The position numbers and the translations under genes are program-made. From Prochilodus magdalenae (lineage: Eukaryota > Chordata > Actinopteri > Characiformes > Prochilodontidae), in NCBI GenBank assembly GCA_024036415.1, contig JAMWET010001257.1, positions 222,501 to 286,500 of the forward strand: DNA of 64,000 nt, given 5' to 3'. Below the pieces are notes generated by a model. The model was given only the letters and a program-made list of their open reading frames with translations, had not been told where the DNA came from and did not search any database. Position 1 is the stretch's first letter; every line of letters begins with the position of its first letter. Below, piece after piece: positions 14,971 to 26,900 of the stretch.

Positions 14971-16030
14971 CCTGTGTCAGGTAAATAAAAGTCCAGAGAA
15001 CTGATGAATCACAGTTCCTTGTTTTCCTTCCGTTTTCCAAAGAAACTCCAGAAAGTGTGTGTGCTTGTACATGCGACAGGTTCATTAGAGGACATCAGCA
15101 CAATGAGGCCTACATGTGAAAACGTGTTTACTCGGAGAGGCCGGGCCCAAGTCTGGTTTTATAGGAGTCAATCAGAAAATCCTTCATTACATAACTTTCC
15201 TGTTTGGGTTCTGAGCTTTCCCAGCATGCTAAAGGAATAAATGCTGTAGGAATCATGGATCATGGACAAGGAATATTATTTTTATTATTATTATTATTAG
15301 TATTATGCTATATACACATTTATTTGTATTCTCGGTAGACAAAACATCAATAAAATAAAAATGGAATTTGCAGTTTCTGGCTTTTGGTCTCAAGCTCCAT
15401 GTTTTTGTTATTTTAAGTCGACTGGATAAGGATTAATACTATGTATGTATGTATATGTATATGACAGTAGAGAGACAATGACGAGGCTCCCTTTGTGGAT
15501 AAGTTGTGGGTAGTTTGACGGTCTGGCCACTTCTCCAGCTCTGTAGGTTTCTCCAGACAGCACAGTCTCCTATATTAGTTTTACTGGTTTAAAGAGAGGT
15601 GTGACTGGACAAGGCCATGATGAAACGCGACTCGAACAGGAAAGACAGCACAGTAAAACTGGATATCAGCTAGTGATCCTCATAAAAGTGTCACTCGAGT
15701 TCAGCACTGTCAGTAGACACGACGTGGAGGGAGGGGTGTATGCTTTTCAGTTCAGTGTTTTCTGATTTTCTGCTTCTAACAATGCTATAATTATTTAATA
15801 TACAGTATATGATCTATAGTGTAACTCGTCCCACAGTTTCTGAGACAGTTTCCGGAATGTTTGTCTGATCTGGAATGGTGTGATGGTATGCAGCTTTTTA
15901 ACTGGAAATGTGTTTTTTGTTGTTGCTGAATGACAAATATTTCCCCCCTTAGGGAATAAATGGCGGGCAGAAGTTTGTGCACCTCCTTAACTTATGACAA
16001 TACACATCCCTTAATAATTGGCCATGCAGG
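14971..16030. other. Spacer without recognisable genes
   Basis: Includes a short ATT/TATT-rich stretch (15270-15310). The open frame at 15004-15240 has no recognisable domain and no splice or promoter context that I can defend. Confidence 0.5.
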
Positions 16031-16034
16031 ACAT

Positions 16035-16880
16035 CATAGCAACCACCTGGAATACCATAACAGCCAACAGGGACACAATAGCAAACAGGGATACCATAGC
16101 AACAGTCTATGGACACCCTAGCAACTACCAGGGATACAATACACCATCTAGTAACAGTCCAGCAACCATCAGGGATACCAAAGCAATAGCAACATTGTCT
16201 ACCTGAGACAATACCCTAGCAACTAAAAAACCCAGGGATACCATACAACTACACCATCTAGGAATACTACAGAAGTCCTAGCAACACAGTCAGGGATACC
16301 AATCTAGCAACATCCTACACTGTGAGGGACATCAGGAATACTAACATTGCCTAGCAAGCTAGCCATAACAACCACCTGATGATACAATCTACACACCCTA
16401 GCAACACTGGATACTAATAGCAAAACCATCAGGGACAACCATCAGGGATACCATAGCAACTGCCCAGCAGCACTTTTACAGCCACTAGGAATACTACAGA
16501 TGCCACCTAGCAACACAGTAGCAACCACCCACGATACAATACACAATCTAGCAACATCCTAGCAACTGTGAGGGACATCAGGAATACTATAGCAATTGCC
16601 TAGCAAGCAATGCCATAGCAACCACCTGGGATACAAAACACCATCTAGCAACACCCTAGTAAAGACCCAGGATACTAATAGCAACTACCTAGCACTGCCT
16701 TGACAACCATCAGGGTTACCATAGCAACTGCCTAGAAATACTTTAACAGCCACTATGAGTACTATAGAAATCTCCTAGCAACAGCCTGCCAACCACCTGG
16801 GATTCTATAGTAACTGCTTAGCAACACCCTAGCAACCATCAGGAATACCTTAGCAACTCCCTAGTAATATCTAAGCAAGC
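16035..16880. repeat. Degenerate tandem array rich in TAGCAAC
   Basis: Irregular units built from phrases such as CCTAGCAACCACCTGGGATA, CCATAGCAACTGCCTAG and AGCAACATCAGGGATACC over about 850 bases. Periodicity is loose, so this is an old, decayed minisatellite. The following spacer, 16881-17714, shows nothing recognisable. Confidence 0.8.
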
Positions 16881-17714
16881 ACAATTAAATTAAAGCCATG
16901 CTACAGGAAGTGCACTGCACTAGTTTGAGTTGGAATTCTGATCCTAAATAAAGCAGTGATTGGATAAAACACGGAATATTCTAGCATCTTAATATTCCCA
17001 CAACTGCTCAGCTTCAAAAACTGATATGAGAAAGTTCATAACCCGAGACAGGAGAGAGGTCCCCTCAGCGAGACCTACGTTAGAGTAAGCGTAGTACAGA
17101 CGGGGAGGGGCGTCCAGTTCCAGGCAAACTTCCCGCAGACTGCAGACACCATTCCGAGACACTTCATATGCCCAGCTGTTCTGGTTATAGAGGTGTTATC
17201 TAATCAGACACCAGGGCTGCACTAAAACACGTGCTCCGTCCGCCACCTCCTCTCGGACCGCGTGCGTGGGCACACCCTTCCTGTTCCAGGTTTCAGCCCG
17301 GCTATTTTAACAGAGCTGGAAGCCCACTGTCCTCATCATCCCTCCCCCCCGAACATGTCTCAGGTTTACCCTGTACTGTAAATCTGTTACCTGCACCACA
17401 GCCGTGCTACTCACTCCAGACTCACCTGGCAGAGCTAAGGGGCTGGTTCGGATGTTTACTCACTGGCTTCCTCATGTGGGTCAACCGCCATGTCTTACTT
17501 TCGATAGTCGTTGACAGTTCTTTGGCTTTTACTATGTGGTGATTGATGCGGTGGGGAATTTTACACGCACGACCTCAATTTACATCTGAACCACGCAGGA
17601 AATTACAGAACAAAATTAACTGGACCAAAAGAAAAACCCTAAAGTTTTGGTTGAGGTTTTGTTTTGACAGCAGCAGTATGGTGGACCTGTGAGTATAGCA
17701 TGTTGTGTATCAGC

Positions 17715-18105
17715 TATTATTACAGACCTCCAGCGAGCAGTGGTGTCCTCCAGTTAGTGCAGCACCACTGGCAGACGGCTGCACCAGGCAGGACTACATG
17801 CACACAGACCGTTACCACGACTGTCCTTAACACCACGTCACCGTCACCAAAGACTGCAGTGGTGTCGTACCAGACTGTCATGGAGTGACTCAGAATGGCA
17901 GCGGGTCATCTTCAGTGACGAGTCCCGCTTTAGTCTTGGTGGAGACGCCCAACGAACCCGTGTGTGGAGGCACCGTGGTCAGCACCGAGATGGACGGTTT
18001 GACGTCACACGTCCAGAAGGCCTGGTGTCCCCCCATACCGAGACGTCTGGCGTGTTGGGTTAGCGAACACGGTGGCCCGACGCCATACTGAGAGACAGAC
18101 TTCTG
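17715..18105 (+). pseudogene. Tc1-like transposase remnant, copy 2
   Basis: Same deletion derivative as at 10350: GTGACTCAGAATGGCAGC, the VIFSDESRFSLGGDAQRTRV reading, then GTCCAGAAGGCCTGGTGTCC. It jumps directly to the C-terminal part (CGAGACGTCTGGCGTGTTGG). This copy has lost even more of the middle than the others. Confidence 0.8.
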
Positions 18106-18174
18106 TATGTGTAGCTCAATAAATATTGATCATATCAGTCTAAACTTATCAGTCTAATATTTATTGCTGGGTAA

Positions 18175-18290
18175 TGACCCGTGTTCTATCAGCTCCACTG
18201 CAGGGTAAGAAAGCTGCTTCATCCTCCTGTATAGGTCCACTCTGGAGGGCTTTAAGGTGGACTGTAGAATTCCATGATTCCACATTGGGT
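18175..18290 (+). repeat. Interspersed repeat fragment shared with 39055-39175
   Basis: TCTATCAGCTCCACTGCAGG and the following TTTAAGGTGGACTGTA segments occur at both places in the same order. A short non-autonomous element is likely. No ends were defined. Confidence 0.6.
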
Positions 18291-18599
18291 GCTGCAGTTT
18301 GCTGGTATGGTTGCTTGCCTGATACATGTACACTCAGACTACGCCCTACGTCCCTCTACTGCTGCTTGTGCCTGAGTTCTAGTACTCCAGCATACTGGTG
18401 TACAGTTACTGCTCCTGAGCAGTATGCTTATATCCTTATGCTGGTACTGTAAAGTGTCTTTAGTGTATTTGTCTTTGCACTGTGCTGCTATTTATCTGTT
18501 CTAATTAATCTATGCACTGGAGAAGGAGCCTGACTATGTTTCATTATACTGTAGTTGAATTTAATTGAACTGTAATATAATAGATGGTATTAAGCTAGC

Positions 18600-19200
18600 T
18601 AATTTTACTATTTTTACAATTGATTTTACTATTATTACAATTTACTTTACATTTTTTACTATGTATTTTACACGTTTTACAATTTATTTTAAATTTTTTA
18701 CATTTTTTTTTACATTTTTTACCATTTATTTTACAATTTTTACTATTTTACTATGTTTACCATTTATTTTACCATTTTTACTATTTATTTGACATTTCTT
18801 ACAATTTATTTTACAATTTTTACTATTTTACTATGTTTACCATTTATTTTACAATTTTTACTATTTATTTCACTATTTTTACTATTTATTGTCCTATTTT
18901 ACTGTTTGCCATTTAGTTGACTATTTTTACTATTTATTTTACAACTTTTCCATTTATTTTACATTTTCTTACAATTATTTTACAATTTTTACAATTTATT
19001 TTACAATTTTTACAATTTATTTCACTATTTTTACTATGTATTGTACTATTTTACTGTTTGCCATTTATTTTACTATTTTTACAATTTAGCTATTTTTACT
19101 ATGTATTTTACAACTTTTACAATTTATTTTACAATTTCTTACAATTTATTTTACTATTTTACTATTTGTTTTACTATTTTTACTATTTTACTAATTAGTA
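18600..19200 (+). repeat. TTTTACTATTTTTACAATT-type tandem array
   Basis: About 600 bases of T-rich tandem repeat with a loose 16-18 bp unit (TTTTACTATTTATTTTACAA and variants). The Phe/Ile/Leu-rich frames here (75-98 aa) are artefacts of a repeat with A restricted to fixed positions. Confidence 0.85.
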
Positions 19201-21530
19201 TTTACTAAGCTAGTTTAATTTTTATTAGTTTATTATTGCTTTACTAATTTGTGTGAACATATTCATGCAGGATGCTGTAAGACAATATACTACCTCTCTC
19301 CCCCACAAAAAGACTTTTGTTATGAGTTGGTTTAGATGGTAAATTAAGAGTCTATGTGTATTGTAGTCATGGTGACCCCTGGTTCCCATCACCCCCACTG
19401 TAAATCTCACACCAAGCCCCACTCTGAATATCTCAGCCACTGAATGGCGAATGTTCTCCCTATCTACTGGCTAACTCGAGCTTGACACTAGGATTCAGAC
19501 TCCTGCTTGGAATGCCACTGAAGTAAGGGGATTCCCAGGAGCTCCATGGTCCCATGGGAACAAGAGGGGGTGAAACGTCTTTGCCCTGTAGTGAACCTGT
19601 GTGTCTACATAACTGTGCTTGGTTAGTGCGGTCTGGACTGAAAGGACTTGATGACAGGTCTCATACCACGCGAGAAGGTGTGCTGGCTTTCGCGCTCTCT
19701 GATTGGTTGACTGCTTATGCAAATGAGAAAGGAGCTGCTGCAGGAGAAATCAAAGAGAAACTAATATGCGATCTCCATAGCACGCGGAATCAGGTGCTCT
19801 CCGGGGGCACAGAGCGGTGCGGGTCAGCAGTCCGGCGGCCCGGCTGCTGTACTGACCGTGCAGAGGATCGTCAGATCTTTCTGTTGTATCTGCTGGAATG
19901 CACAAGGCACATGTGACCATGTGACTGCAGCGATTGCTGGAATGCTGCCCTGATAACGATCTGCGCTCCCCGCTGGGTGTCACATGCTTTCCAGCTCTAC
20001 TCGTGGGGGCGGGGTACCTGCAAAGATTGTCACAGTGATACCTCCTTTATCACTGACAATGGCACACCTCGTGTCAATCACACACAACAACAGGCCTTCA
20101 ATCTGCAACCCGGAGGCTCGTCATATGACTCGGGGCGCAAGCAGAAACACAGACACATACTTCAACCAACACTTAAAGTTAATTAGATCAAAGTGGGTCT
20201 GCAGGAGGTTAAAGGGAGACTCTAGACTTCAAAGGTGCTTGTGAAGTCACTGTTATTTCATTATCGTTATTACTATTATAATAATAATTATTATTACTAA
20301 TCATTAAAACAGAGAGATTAGATTTCCTCCTCTCACAATCAACCAAAATATTCTTGTTTATTAAAGCAAGCTGAACTTGCATGCTTATAATTGAGTTATT
20401 AAGCTGTTATTACTTAGTAATTACACTGTAACTACTTACTTTTACTTCTAACACCTTAGCTTTGAAGGATGGACTAAAGAGTTTACATGTGTAGGTTGTT
20501 TTTTTAAATGTTGATATTCATTATTATTAATATTATTGTTATTTTTATTATTATTGTTATAATAATAATAATTTTATTATTCAATACTCACTAAAACATT
20601 TGTTTTCTTACTATAAAAAAATACTTTAAATTACCAGCCGTTTATTTTGTTTAACAGGAGTAAATTAACACCCCCCAAATTTCTGGCTTATGATGAATTA
20701 AAATAAACTTTATTATGTAGTAATTACAATGTAATAACTATATAACAGGTTTCACTTACTAAAACAGAGCATCCATCCTTTATCAACAATGCTACAAAGC
20801 TTTTATGGGTAAACTGATGAGTTTTAAGGTGCAGGATTATTTTCCATGGCTGTTAATATTAATTTTATCATTGTCATTAGTATTATTATTATTATTACGT
20901 AATAAAACAAGCGTACTTGCTTTCTCAGCAAGCCAGAGAAACAACAAAAACTACTTAATTCAGCTCTTTAAGTTGTTTATTAGCAGTAAATGAAACCCCC
21001 TAATTTGCAGCCTCACAATGAACTTTAAAACGTTATTACTTAGTAACTATTATGTAATTACTATGTAATAAGCTTCAGTTAAACAGGTTATCTCTTCTTT
21101 CTCAATAATGCTGCAAAGCCTTGTGAGCATAAGTAATTATTTTGCTACCATAATCTTTATTATCACCTAAATAAATAAGCTATTTAATTTCAATATCTTT
21201 AGATTGTTTATGATGGTGTAATTACTATGTAATTACTATGAACGATGCACATTTCAGAGCGTAAAGTATACAGTATAAGCCTGATTCAGACGTTATGCAA
21301 CTCTGAAATAAAATTCGAGAAATCTGGTTCCCTGCATCAGTCTGAAATGTGGAGCGATAGCTGTTTACGAAATGCCGTCAATGGAGCTCATATTCATCCG
21401 AATGCTGCGATAAGGATCTGGAATGTACTTATACAAGAACAATGTGACTAGTCACTAGGTTACAGCGTGTGGATCGGTGCGCCCAGGTACAGCTTCATCA
21501 AGATGCTCGATTGAGAAGGTTTAGCATGAC
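19201..21530. other. Spacer: no gene; AT-rich with one octamer/CCAAT site
   Basis: 19201-20250 is mixed composition, and 20250-21250 is AT-rich with TTA/ATT runs and repeated TTACTTAGTAATTAC-like phrases (20405, 20715, 21035, 21215). At 19702-19725 an inverted CCAAT (GATTGG) is followed by the POU octamer ATGCAAAT. None of the short open frames is recognisable. Confidence 0.5.
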
Positions 21531-21839
21531 ATGAAGATTGGTCATGGGACAGGAAGTGGACTGCACCGATCAGGCGGGTTTACTGACTGGCATGCTGGGT
21601 ATTTGTTTGATGTTTGAGGGGTCAAGTGGTCAGTTTTCCCCGTGTGCACTGTGGGTGTGTACACTATATACCAGCGTACGACAATATCAAGACCCCTCTG
21701 TTCGGTACATTCAGGCCATCGCTGAGACGGTGCACGTACACCCATGTGAACTAGCAGGTGAATACACCGCCCTGGAGCAGCAGCACACGAGTCAAAGGCC
21801 ACTACATGCCTCGCTAAACGTCCGCAGAGGAAACGTGTT

Positions 21840-22915
21840 AGTTGGGATGACCTGGAGCAATGCATGTCCACCAAACACCTTTGGGATGAGTGGGAGTGCT
21901 GTAGCTCCAATGAACACCTCTAAGATAAGTTGGGATTGATTGGGGTTCACTGAACATCGTTGGGATGAGCTGGAATGAGGAAGCTCCATTGGAAACCTGT
22001 GGGATTAGTTGGTAAGGAGACGCTCCACTGAACACCACTGGGATAAGTAGGGGAGACATGTCTTGTTGGGATGACAGAGAGAGATGCATGTCAATCAAAC
22101 ATCTTTGGGATGTGTTGGCATGATGAAGCTCCAGTGAACACCTTTGGGATGAGTTGGAGTGATGGAACTCTATTGAAGACCTCTAAGATAAGTTGGGATT
22201 GATTGGGATTCACTGAACATCTTTGAGATGAGTTGGAGAGAAGGCGCTTCACTGAACACCATTGGAATAAGTAGGGGAGACATGACTTGTTGGGATGACA
22301 CAGAGAGATGCATGTCAGTCAAACATATTTGGGATGAGTTGGCATGATGTAGCTCCTTTGAAATCCTTTGGGATGAGTTGGAGTGATGAAGCTCCACTGA
22401 TCACCTTTGGGATGAGTGGCAGTGCTGTAGCGCCAGTGAACACCTCTAAGATAAGTTGGGATTGATTGAGGTTCACTGAACATCTTTGGGATGAGTTGGA
22501 ACAATGAATCTCCACTGAACACCACTGGGATAAGTAGAGGAGATATGTCTTGTTGGGATGACAGAGAGAGATGCATGTCAACCAAACATTTTTGGGATGA
22601 GTTGGCATGATGAAGCTCCAGTGAACACCTTTGGGATGAGTTGGAGAGAGGACGCTTCACTGAACACCTCTGGGATAAGTTGGAAAGATGGAGCTCCAAT
22701 AAACACAGCTGAAATGACTTGTCCGCTAATCGTCATCGGGGATGAATTGGAATGGTGGAGCTCCATTGAACACCTTTGTGATGATTCGTACAGATGAAGC
22801 TGAATTGAACAAGACTGGGATTAGTTGGAAATAAGACACTCCGGTGTTGGAGCTTTACTGAACACCTCTGGGATGAGTTGGAGTGATGGAGCTCCATTGA
22901 ACACTCATATGGCTA
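21840..22915 (+). repeat. 39-bp minisatellite derived from a transposase motif
   Basis: The unit is about 39 bp: TGAACACCTTTGGGATGAGT then TGGAGTGATGGAGCTCCAT. In one frame it reads EHLWDELE, the Glu-containing end of the Tc1-type catalytic domain. A higher-order period is visible: the phrase TTGTTGGGATGACA with GAGAGATGCATGTCA recurs near 22055, 22279 and 22542, that is at 224 and 263 bp, a difference of one 39-bp unit. Ser-rich open frames on the reverse strand follow from the unit being 13 codons. No gene is inferred. Confidence 0.88.
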
Positions 22916-23790
22916 TCCAAAGCTGAGGTCCTTAAAGTCCTCCGCAGAATGCTGTCCACAGACAGAGGCAATTCACAGACAACCACACCGGAGCAACAAC
23001 AGCCAAAATGGTGGTCTATGTGGAAGATCCTAGCGTTCCAGGCTGGGAAGGGGTGTCCATACTTGTCCCTTCCCAAGGAACCCAACTGTCAGAGGTACAT
23101 GGTTGATGTTCACCTGTTGTTGATGTTTCCAGTGTTCCGCTCCACCTTAAATGCTACAGCTTGTAGAATGTACCCCAGGGCACTATTTAAGGTGGAACAG
23201 AAGATTAGCCAAAGAAGCTGGAGAACAGGAACTTCAGCTCCCACATCTCTAACAGGATCCCAAACAACTCGAATCCTTCAGTCTGGACATTCCACTCCGG
23301 ACAGTTTCCCAAACCTCTCCGGACAATATGGAGCAGCTCCGCTCAGCGTCTGACCCTGAGCAATCTGAGGAGAGGAGCAGCTCCAGCTTTACTGGCATCC
23401 CAACTGCAAAAGCAGCCTGTAAGTAGCAGCCATGCTGTATGATTGTATATGTTGTTTGGTGGTTGAAGCAGATTATCCTAATCTGAGAGTTCCATAGTGA
23501 GGATCATCTTTAATCTATGGATGCAAGAACCTTTGTGATCAATACTTCGTTCGTTTTTTTCCACATCACCTTTTTAAAAGTCATAATTCATTACCCAGTC
23601 CTTTTATTTGCTTCCTGTTTTTGGGCTCACAGTTCGAGGAAGTTCCACGTTTGGTCTGGAAAATGAAAAAGTTTATCTTTCAGCTCTTGAGGACCAGAAA
23701 GCATTCCAGATATGGATCAGAAAATGTGTCTTGTGCGTCCCGCAGGACTGTTTTTTTTTTTTTACCTGGTCATGTGTCAGAGGTGCACCT
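22916..23790. other. Upstream flank of rhcg copy 1
   Basis: Unique sequence with a poly-T run at 23751-23763. No coding exon is supported. It leads into the promoter module. Confidence 0.5.
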
Positions 23791-23870
23791 GAGGCAGCCA
23801 AACAGGTGCCCAGATGTGACACACCTCTGAAGACTGGGCTATAAAGGCAGCAGCAGTCAGCACTGGTCTA
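23791..23870 (+). promoter_or_regulatory. Proximal promoter of rhcg copy 1
   Basis: TATAAA at 23840-23845 lies 75 bases before the ATG, predicting a start site near 23870. Just upstream the run AGCCAAACAGGTG then CCAGATGTGACACACCTC is also present before rhcg copy 2 (AGCCAAACACCTG, CCAGGTGTGACACACCTC at 38299-38331). It contains E-box-like CAGGTG and T-box-like GTGACACACCT sequence. The factor assignment is inference. Confidence 0.65.
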
Positions 23871-23920
23871 CACAAGCTCCTGGTAGAAGGTCAAGCTCTG
23901 ATCGTAAAGAGACAGCCACA

Positions 23921-26900
23921 ATGGGGAACTGCCAAGACTGCTGCAAGAGCTTCTGGTGCCGGCCCAAGAACCCCGACGTCCGGATCAGTCTGCCCGCCGT
24001 CTGCTTCGTCTGGCAAATCGCCATGATCATCCTCTTCGGACTCTTTGTGCGCTACGATGAGGAGTCGGATGCTCACTGGCCAGAATATAAGAAGAAGCAT
24101 AACATCACGAGTGACAGCGAGAACGACTTCTACTACAGATATCCGAGTGAGTGCACTTCTATATGCTGGTATAAATGATCTTTATGGTTTTGCTATGATA
24201 TCTTATAGACTTTTCATAATTCATAATAGATTTAAATAGTGACAGTAAAACTATATTGCAATAATAATCCCATTTAGCAAGAAATAAATTAAACTAAATT
24301 ATTATTTTTATTTTAAATTATTAAAAAAAGAATAAAACAATGTGATATTTATAACATAAATGAATAAAATAATGTTTTTAAAATTAATTAAATAAATCAG
24401 TTATATAATATTAATAAAAACAACATGTTTTAACAATAAAAATATAATAATTATTTCTGTGATTTATTATTATTTACCCTCTTTTATTTTATTCACCTTT
24501 GATATATTTTTTGGTCTTAAATATTGTGCATTTTAAATATTTAATATATTAATTTGAAATTTTATTATTTATTGTACTTCTCTATATTAATAACTACTAA
24601 CTTACCTAACAGATGACCTCAGGTTAACCTTGTTGACTAATAGTGACTGAATTATTAACATTTTGCAGTCCGTAAAGTTCAACTTCTCTTAAAACTTACT
24701 GTATAAGGAAAAGTCAGACAGATTCCAGACACCAGCGACCGAACATTGCCATTTCATCCACCCGCCTTTGTGACTGACGCTCTATATACAGATTAATGTG
24801 TCTTTAAATGGTTCTCCAATGACGAGCAACGTCGTCACCAGGTTTAAGGGCTGTAGCCACCTAATCTTCTGTTAATCCTTTAACTGCCACCGATCTGTAA
24901 TAACAACAAGGCTGTCCATCATTCTACCTCTGAGCCTGTTGGCTGTCAAAAGTCTAATCATAGCTAATGCAAAAGAAACTTCTTCCATTTGAAATTCACC
25001 GCAGGCCTTAATTATAGAATTAGGAAATGTGATGTGCGGCAAGTCACCTGATCAAGCCTGACATGATCCTTTGAAAGTCAGAGGCTGGAGGTTTATGGGT
25101 GGTGTCTTTGCGTATGACACGGTGAAATCCAATTCGATCTTCCAGCGCGTTCTTACTGAGACACATCTATAAAAACGCCTTTCAAATGCGCGTTCGCTAA
25201 TCAGATTTCAGGAAAATCAAAAACCCGATGCAATCTGGATATACTGAAAACCAGATTTGGGTTGGTCTGAACGCAGCTAGAATGTTTATCCCTCTCCTGT
25301 GTGCAATTCCACCTTTCCACCAGAGAGGTCTCCAAATCCCCAAATCCTACATAGTGTAGCTTTAAGAGCTCTCATCCTCTCTCTCCGTCTTAACATCTCC
25401 ACCGCTTTGGCTCCTTTGTCGAGCAGGTTTCCAGGATGTTCATGTGATGATCTTCATGGGTTTCGGCTTCCTCATGACCTTCCTGAAGCGCTACAGCTTT
25501 GGAGGAGTGGGCTTCAACTTCCTGATCGCTGCCTTTGGGATTCAGTGGGCCCTGCTGATGCAAGGCTGGTTCCACTCACTGGATCCAGTTGATGGGACCA
25601 TCAAAATCGGAGTAGAAAGGTTAGATCACAAAGCTTAAATGTTCCTCACAACTTGTATAAGTCCTCCAGCAAACAAATCGTCTCTTGGATGTCAAATTAA
25701 AAGCCCTGTTGCGTTGTGCTCCTTGTCTTTCTCCAGTATCATCAATGCTGACTTCTGCGTGGCCGGATGCCTAATTGCTTTTGGAGCCTGTCTTGGGAAA
25801 ACCAGTCCTGTCCAGCTGTTGGTGATGACGCTGTTTGGAGTCACCTTGTTTGCTGTGGAAGAGTATATCATCCTCGATCTCCTTCATGTAGGTGCCATTG
25901 ACCATTTAGATTCTTAAAACTGCATCATTCTCTATCTCTAAAGATTGTAGTGGTCAAGCAAACTCTAATCCGATTGCAATCTTGCTTCAGGCCAGAGACG
26001 CTGGTGGCTCTATGACCATCCACACTTTCGGAGGTTATTTTGGGCTGACAATATCATGGATTCTCTATCGGCCAAATTTGAACCAGAGCAAACGTCTGCA
26101 GGGCTCCGTCTACCACTCTGACCTCTTTGCCATGATTGGTGAGTCAGTGGTCTGTTGACCTTATGGTGTTCTTGGTCCAGGAATAGTTCCATGTCCTAAC
26201 TATCAAAACCACTGTCTGTTTTCCAGGAACTCTTTTCCTCTGGATGTTCTGGCCCAGTTTCAACTCTGCCATTGCGAACCACGGAGATGGGCAGCACAGA
26301 GCAGCCATCAACACCTACCTGAGCTTGGCCGCCAGTGTCCTCACAAGCTACGCCATCTCCAGTCTCTCGGCCAAGAGGGGAAAGCTGGACATGGTAATTA
26401 CCCGTGGGACAGTTTGCTCTAGGTGACCATCATTCGTCTGCCTGATCTTGAAAAGGTACAGTGTGTAATATGCCTCTACTTCATCTCTTCCAGGTTCACA
26501 TCCAGAACGCCACCCTGGCTGGTGGAGTGGCCTTGGGAACAGCATCCGAATTCATGATCACGCCCTACGGTTCGCTGATCGTTGGCTTCATCTGCGGGAT
26601 CCTGTCTACCTTCGGCTACCTAGTGTTGTCTGTAAGTGTTGTAAAAGTGGACTGACTCTTCTCGCAAATGTGGCCAGCTTTGCCTTCAGTGCTAACGAGC
26701 TCATTTCTCCACCCAGCCTTTCATGGAGAAGCGCCTGAAGATCCAGGACACTTGTGGAATCCACAATCTGCACGCTATGCCAGGCTTCCTTGGAGGAGTT
26801 GTAGGGGCCATCACGGCCGCCGCCGCAAGTGAGTCTGTCTACGGAAGCGAAGGGTGAGTGCGCTTATGGACCTCTAGTGAGTTTCAGTTTCTACCAACTA

